Below are positions 61,166 through 64,000 of a stretch of 64,000 bases of DNA, piece after piece (position 1 is the stretch's first letter; every line of letters begins with the position of its first letter). This stretch comes from Paraburkholderia sp. BCC1886. Its GTDB lineage: Bacteria; Pseudomonadota; Gammaproteobacteria; Burkholderiales; Burkholderiaceae. The stretch is taken from assembly GCF_900996245.1 (NCBI RefSeq), contig NZ_CAAJGK010000118.1, forward strand, positions 1-64,000. Reading direction: 5' to 3'. The position numbers and the translations under genes are program-made. The notes beneath the pieces were generated by a model. That model was not told the DNA's origin. It saw nothing but the letters and a program-made list of their open reading frames with translations, and ran no database searches.

Positions 61166-61957
61166 TCAATCGGCGAGAAAGTCGCCGATTTTCATCAGGG
61201 TTTCGGGCCGTTCCTGGGCGACAAGATGGCCCGCCCCGGCAACCATCAGCAGACGGGCGTTTCGAAGTGCTTCGATCCAGAGCGGCGCCTGGCTTGCGGG
61301 CAGAAGACGGTCTTCCGTACCCCACACTACAAGCGTGGGATTGTGGATTCGCCTCAGGAACCGCCGCAGGTTCGGATGCATCATTCCAAACGCCGCACAC
61401 AGGAGCCCGACCATGTTGTTCTCGCGGGCCCGCGCAGTGGCGAACTGTTCGGCTGCGTTAGCATCGGAACCGTCGGGGAAATATTTCATGGCGACTCCGA
61501 CGTCGTGAGCAAGAAAGGATGGAAAGTCCGGCGGCGCAATCGACCTGAGATCGGTTGGCGGATGGGCGGGATCGCCCAATCCCGCGGGAGCGATCAGAAC
61601 GACCTTGTCAAAACGCTCCCGTGCAATTGCCGCTAGTTCCGTCGCCATCCACCCGCCCATAGAAAATCCGATGAGGTGCGGCCTGGTATCGAAATCCAGC
61701 GCATCGAGCAGGTTTAAATAGTGAACGAGCATGTCGCTCATGTCCGCGACGTGCGGTGCGTCGCCTGAATGTCCCATACCGGGGTGGCTGGGGCAGTAGA
61801 CTCGATACCTGTCCGAAAGGCCGCCAGCAAAGTCGAAGCCTTCTAGCGTCGACGCGCCGTGCAGGTACACGACCGGCTCTCCCTGACCGATAGCCCTGAC
61901 CACTGTTTTCACCCCGTCGACATCAAATTCCAGCGTTTCGAATTTTGCTGTCGCCAT
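61166..61957 (-). CDS. Alpha/beta-fold hydrolase of the hydroxyquinol operon
   Basis: Protein of 263 aa. HGASTLEGFDF near residue 34 is the oxyanion segment, IGFSMGGWMA near residue 95 holds the nucleophile Ser, and GTEDRLLPAS and GAGHLVAQERP give Asp and His. GGAGGAG stands seven bases before the start. It is the first gene of the operon, upstream of the monooxygenase. The position suggests hydrolysis of an ester, or C-C cleavage, that yields the phenol for the later steps. Confidence 0.88.
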   Translation of the reverse strand: MATAKFETLEFDVDGVKTVVRAIGQGEPVVYLHGASTLEGFDFAGGLSDRYRVYCPSHPGMGHSGDAPHVADMSDMLVHYLNLLDALDFDTRPHLIGFSMGGWMATELAAIARERFDKVVLIAPAGLGDPAHPPTDLRSIAPPDFPSFLAHDVGVAMKYFPDGSDANAAEQFATARARENNMVGLLCAAFGMMHPNLRRFLRRIHNPTLVVWGTEDRLLPASQAPLWIEALRNARLLMVAGAGHLVAQERPETLMKIGDFLAD

Positions 61958-62207
61958 ATCTCCTCCTTGGATGTAACCCGAATCTATTTTTTGCTTTGTC
62001 TATCATCGTCGTCTTCCGAGCGAAGTAGTAATGCGACTTTACTGGCTCGGGTGGTCGGTCCTTTGACTTCAGTGGACATGCGATTTGACTGAGCGGGACA
62101 TGGTTGCGGGACCATTGATGAAGGCAGGCGGCGGGGTGTGTTAGTGTGTATCTACACCGGCATTCCAGCCAACCGCCAATGTAGCGGCTGCTGATATGGA
62201 GACAGAC
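61958..62207. promoter_or_regulatory. Divergent control region of the hydroxyquinol operon and its AraC regulator
   Basis: A 250-base AT-richer interval between divergent starts. The AraC gene has GGAG at 62198-62201, so the start is taken at 62208 and not at the ATG at 62196 that overlaps the ribosome site. No certain -35/-10 pair or AraC direct repeat was identified. Confidence 0.4.
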
Positions 62208-63167
62208 ATGCATCGCGACTGGTCCCCCACCATCACGCGCGCCTCAACCGAAACAATTCCGGCAGAAGACAGGCTCGCCTACTGGGACGAGTACAACGCT
62301 AGCGCTCTGGTTGGGTTGCGCACGTCATCACTTGCAGAGGCTGGACTTAACGCACGTCAGACGAATGTTGCCCTTCGCGATTTATATGTGGCGGAGATCG
62401 AGGGCAACGACCACGTCATCGAACGCAATCCAGCGCTCGTGCGCCAGTACCCGAAGGAATCTGTTTTCGCATGTCATCTCGCCAAAGGGACCGGGTACCT
62501 CGTCCAGAAGGGAGCTACTCTGACAGTTAATGCTGGCGATACCCTCATTTACGACACGCGTTTCCCCTTTACTTATGGCTTTGTTTCGGACATGCGGCAG
62601 TTGCTTGTAGAAATACCAGCCGCCAAGCTTACGGAGAACTGGGGATTCGACGGTACGTCGCTCCCGCTGAAAATTGAACCGTCGAATTCATTCGCAAGGG
62701 CGCTAAGCGTTGAGCTTCGCAGAGGCCTGGTGGGCTGCTTACGCGAGCCAGACGCCGACTCTGCGACGCGCGTACCTGCACTCACCCACACCGTCGCGAA
62801 CAGTACGCTGCACGGTGAGGCGTCCCTGGATACCTCGATCTATCACGTTCTGTCCGCCAAGGAATACGTGGCGACCCATCTTCGAAGCGCCGATTTGACA
62901 ACGTCTAAGATCGCCCAACACGTGGGTGTCTCAGTTCGCCATTTAAATCGCCTTTTCGCGCTCGAGGATACGTCGCTGGCCGAGTATGTCTGGGCTCAGC
63001 GTGCAGCCTACGCGTACAGGGACCTTCAGGTACTTGCCGACAATGTGACGATAGGTGAAATTGCCTTTAGCTGGGGATTCTCCAGTCATGCACATTTCAC
63101 GCGCACGATCGTGTCTGAACACGGCTTAACGCCGTCGGAAATACGCGGGCTTAAGCGAAGCACCTGA
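62208..63167 (+). CDS. AraC-family regulator (FeaR-like)
   Basis: Protein of 319 aa. The N-terminal half is an AraC-binding-2 domain (RLAYWDEYNASALVGL, FACHLAKGTGYLVQKGATLT). The C-terminal AraC HTH domain covers about 215-318, with KIAQHVGVSVRHLNRLFALE and EIAFSWGFSSHAHFTRTIV. It is divergent from the hydrolase/monooxygenase operon and is its most likely activator, especially as the nearby LysR gene is frameshifted. Confidence 0.9.
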   Translation: MHRDWSPTITRASTETIPAEDRLAYWDEYNASALVGLRTSSLAEAGLNARQTNVALRDLYVAEIEGNDHVIERNPALVRQYPKESVFACHLAKGTGYLVQKGATLTVNAGDTLIYDTRFPFTYGFVSDMRQLLVEIPAAKLTENWGFDGTSLPLKIEPSNSFARALSVELRRGLVGCLREPDADSATRVPALTHTVANSTLHGEASLDTSIYHVLSAKEYVATHLRSADLTTSKIAQHVGVSVRHLNRLFALEDTSLAEYVWAQRAAYAYRDLQVLADNVTIGEIAFSWGFSSHAHFTRTIVSEHGLTPSEIRGLKRST

Positions 63168-63244
63168 GTGGTGATAGTTCGCCACAACTTCAGCAGATTT
63201 TTCGTCAGAAAAAGCGCCTGGTCAACCCGCCGTTACGGCAACCA

Positions 63245-63640
63245 TCATGAGTAGGTCTCAGTCCGGGCGTTCACTAGCATTCGCCTCAGAATTCCTTTAA
63301 GCAATTCCAGTTCATCATCAGAATGAGCGTGCATTACGTCGTCTAGTGCCTCCACGAACATGCAGGGCGCCCTTTCTACGGCGTATTGCCCTCGCGGTCG
63401 GCATAAGTCGAACAGCATGGCGGTCCCGAAGATCGGCGTGTAGCGTGACCAATCCAGACGCTTCAAAGCGATCCACCAATCGCGACAACCCGCTTGCATC
63501 CAACCTGTGTTCACGCGCAAGTTGAGCGCAATGACTGTCGTCCCCTTTGACTATCGTCAGCAACACAACTGTCTGGCATGTCGTCAACCCAAGTTGGGGA
63601 ACGGTGCGTCGCGAAATGGCGTCCGTACTTTGGGGGCTTA
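63245..63640 (-). pseudogene. MarR-family regulator, frameshifted
   Basis: One frame gives SRRTVPQLGLTTCQTVVLLT, then LDASGLSRLVDRFEASGLVT and DLRDRHAVRL, a MarR winged helix. The following part, ERAPCMFVEALDDVMHAHSD to LKGILRRMLVNA, is in a different frame. One lesion near 63400 separates them. No start codon was recognised. It lies downstream of, and convergent with, the AraC gene. Confidence 0.65.
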
Positions 63641-63726
63641 GCGCACAGCCTCATAGAACTATCCTGCGAACTGATGACGAATGTAAAACGTTCGGTCCCG
63701 CATTGAACATCCACCCGGAGTCGAAC

Positions 63727-64000
63727 GGTTCTGTTGCAGTAAGACGGTCCGCTATGATGTGCGGAACGACACGAACGACTGAAAGCGCGATGAAGACGTT
63801 GAATCCGGCGGTGGCCCGAGTGCTCAAGCGCCTGCATTATCCGCTCGACGTGATCCTGACTTGCGTGCGCTGGTACGTTGCCTATCCTCTGAGCCTGCGG
63901 CATCTCGAAGACATGATGGCTGAGCGCGGCGTTTCGGTCGATCATTCGACTGTGCACCGCTGGACCATCAAGCTGTTGCCGGTGCTCGAGAAAGCGTTTC
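63727..64000 (+). mobile_element. IS6-family element, left part (runs off the window)
   Basis: GGTTCTGTTGCA at 63727-63738 is the typical IS6-family terminal repeat start. The transposase begins about 50 bases inside. The element extends beyond 64000. Confidence 0.85.
63790..64000 (+). CDS. IS6-family transposase, N-terminal part (partial at window end)
   Basis: At least 70 codons from ATG 63790. YPLDVILTCVRWYVAYPLSL and RHLEDMMAERGVSVDHSTVH form the N-terminal helix-turn-helix region of the family. From 63894 on the sequence is nearly identical to the truncated copy at 48132, so both come from one recent element type. The DDE domain lies outside the window. Confidence 0.88.
   Translation, partial: MKTLNPAVARVLKRLHYPLDVILTCVRWYVAYPLSLRHLEDMMAERGVSVDHSTVHRWTIKLLPVLEKAF

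Noticed and set aside
55137..63738. Composite transposon carrying the hydroxyquinol genes
   Set aside because: The two elements are different IS6 types and no target duplication was seen.
1..64000. CRISPR arrays, tRNA or rRNA genes
   Set aside because: No regularly spaced repeats and no recognisable tRNA or rRNA sequence were found on either strand.

Overview
High GC content, dense operons with start/stop overlaps, an OmpC-type porin, MHS and ACS major-facilitator transporters and many LysR, TetR and AraC regulators suggest a beta-proteobacterium of the Burkholderia/Paraburkholderia/Caballeronia type. This is inferred from gene families; there is no rRNA or other taxonomic marker. The window is an accessory catabolic region, with three pathway clusters on top of a background of insertion-sequence scars and decaying genes. 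No tRNA, rRNA or CRISPR array was seen.

Region 1 (about 0.4-21.3 kb) is a CoA-dependent catabolic cluster. A TetR regulator (435-1136) and an unusual SDR are followed by two large units that converge on a shared terminator at 11.35 kb. The plus-strand unit (3497-11326) encodes a branched-chain-type ABC importer, an IpdAB-like CoA-transferase-fold pair and an acyl-CoA ligase. The minus-strand unit (19237-11427) encodes two cysteine-less thiolase-like proteins, a DUF35 partner, a biotin-dependent acyl-CoA carboxylase (two genes), a MaoC protein and a CitE/HpcH lyase. Single crotonase and crotonase/hydrolase units lie beside them. Four promoters each carry a 16-bp palindrome CTGACC-N4-GGTCAG just upstream of the -35 box, and a degenerate copy lies beside the TetR gene, so the cluster looks like one regulon. 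The likely scheme is import, CoA activation, carboxylation or hydration, and retro-aldol or hydrolytic C-C cleavage. The substrate is unknown.

Region 2 (21.3-28.5 kb) holds a thioesterase, an acyl-CoA synthetase and an acyl-CoA dehydrogenase under a second TetR with its own palindrome (TAAC-N4-GTTA). It is followed by remnants of three transporter genes and one intact MFS transporter. Region 3 (28.6-37.7 kb) is a LysR-linked cluster with CaiB CoA-transferase, CitE lyase, AtuA/DUF1446, DUF4387, MBL hydrolase, D-2-hydroxyacid dehydrogenase, CMD-family protein and an ACS transporter. It looks like a dicarboxylate or hydroxy-acid route whose hydration step is unassigned.

Region 4 (37.7-55.9 kb) is a scarred region: two inactivated IS6-family copies in opposite orientation, other IS6 and ISKra4-like fragments, an integrase relic and a truncated membrane protein. 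Between them are intact genes: MHS transporter, BON protein, porin, M20 amidohydrolase with divergent LysR, a chemoreceptor, VapBC, a GlxA-type regulator and a type VI secretion PAAR relic. Region 5 (56-63.2 kb) is a hydroxyquinol-pathway cluster: two-component flavin monooxygenase, hydroxyquinol-type 1,2-dioxygenase, a small tautomerase-like protein, maleylacetate reductase, alpha/beta hydrolase, an AraC regulator and a frameshifted LysR. The window ends inside another IS6-family element.
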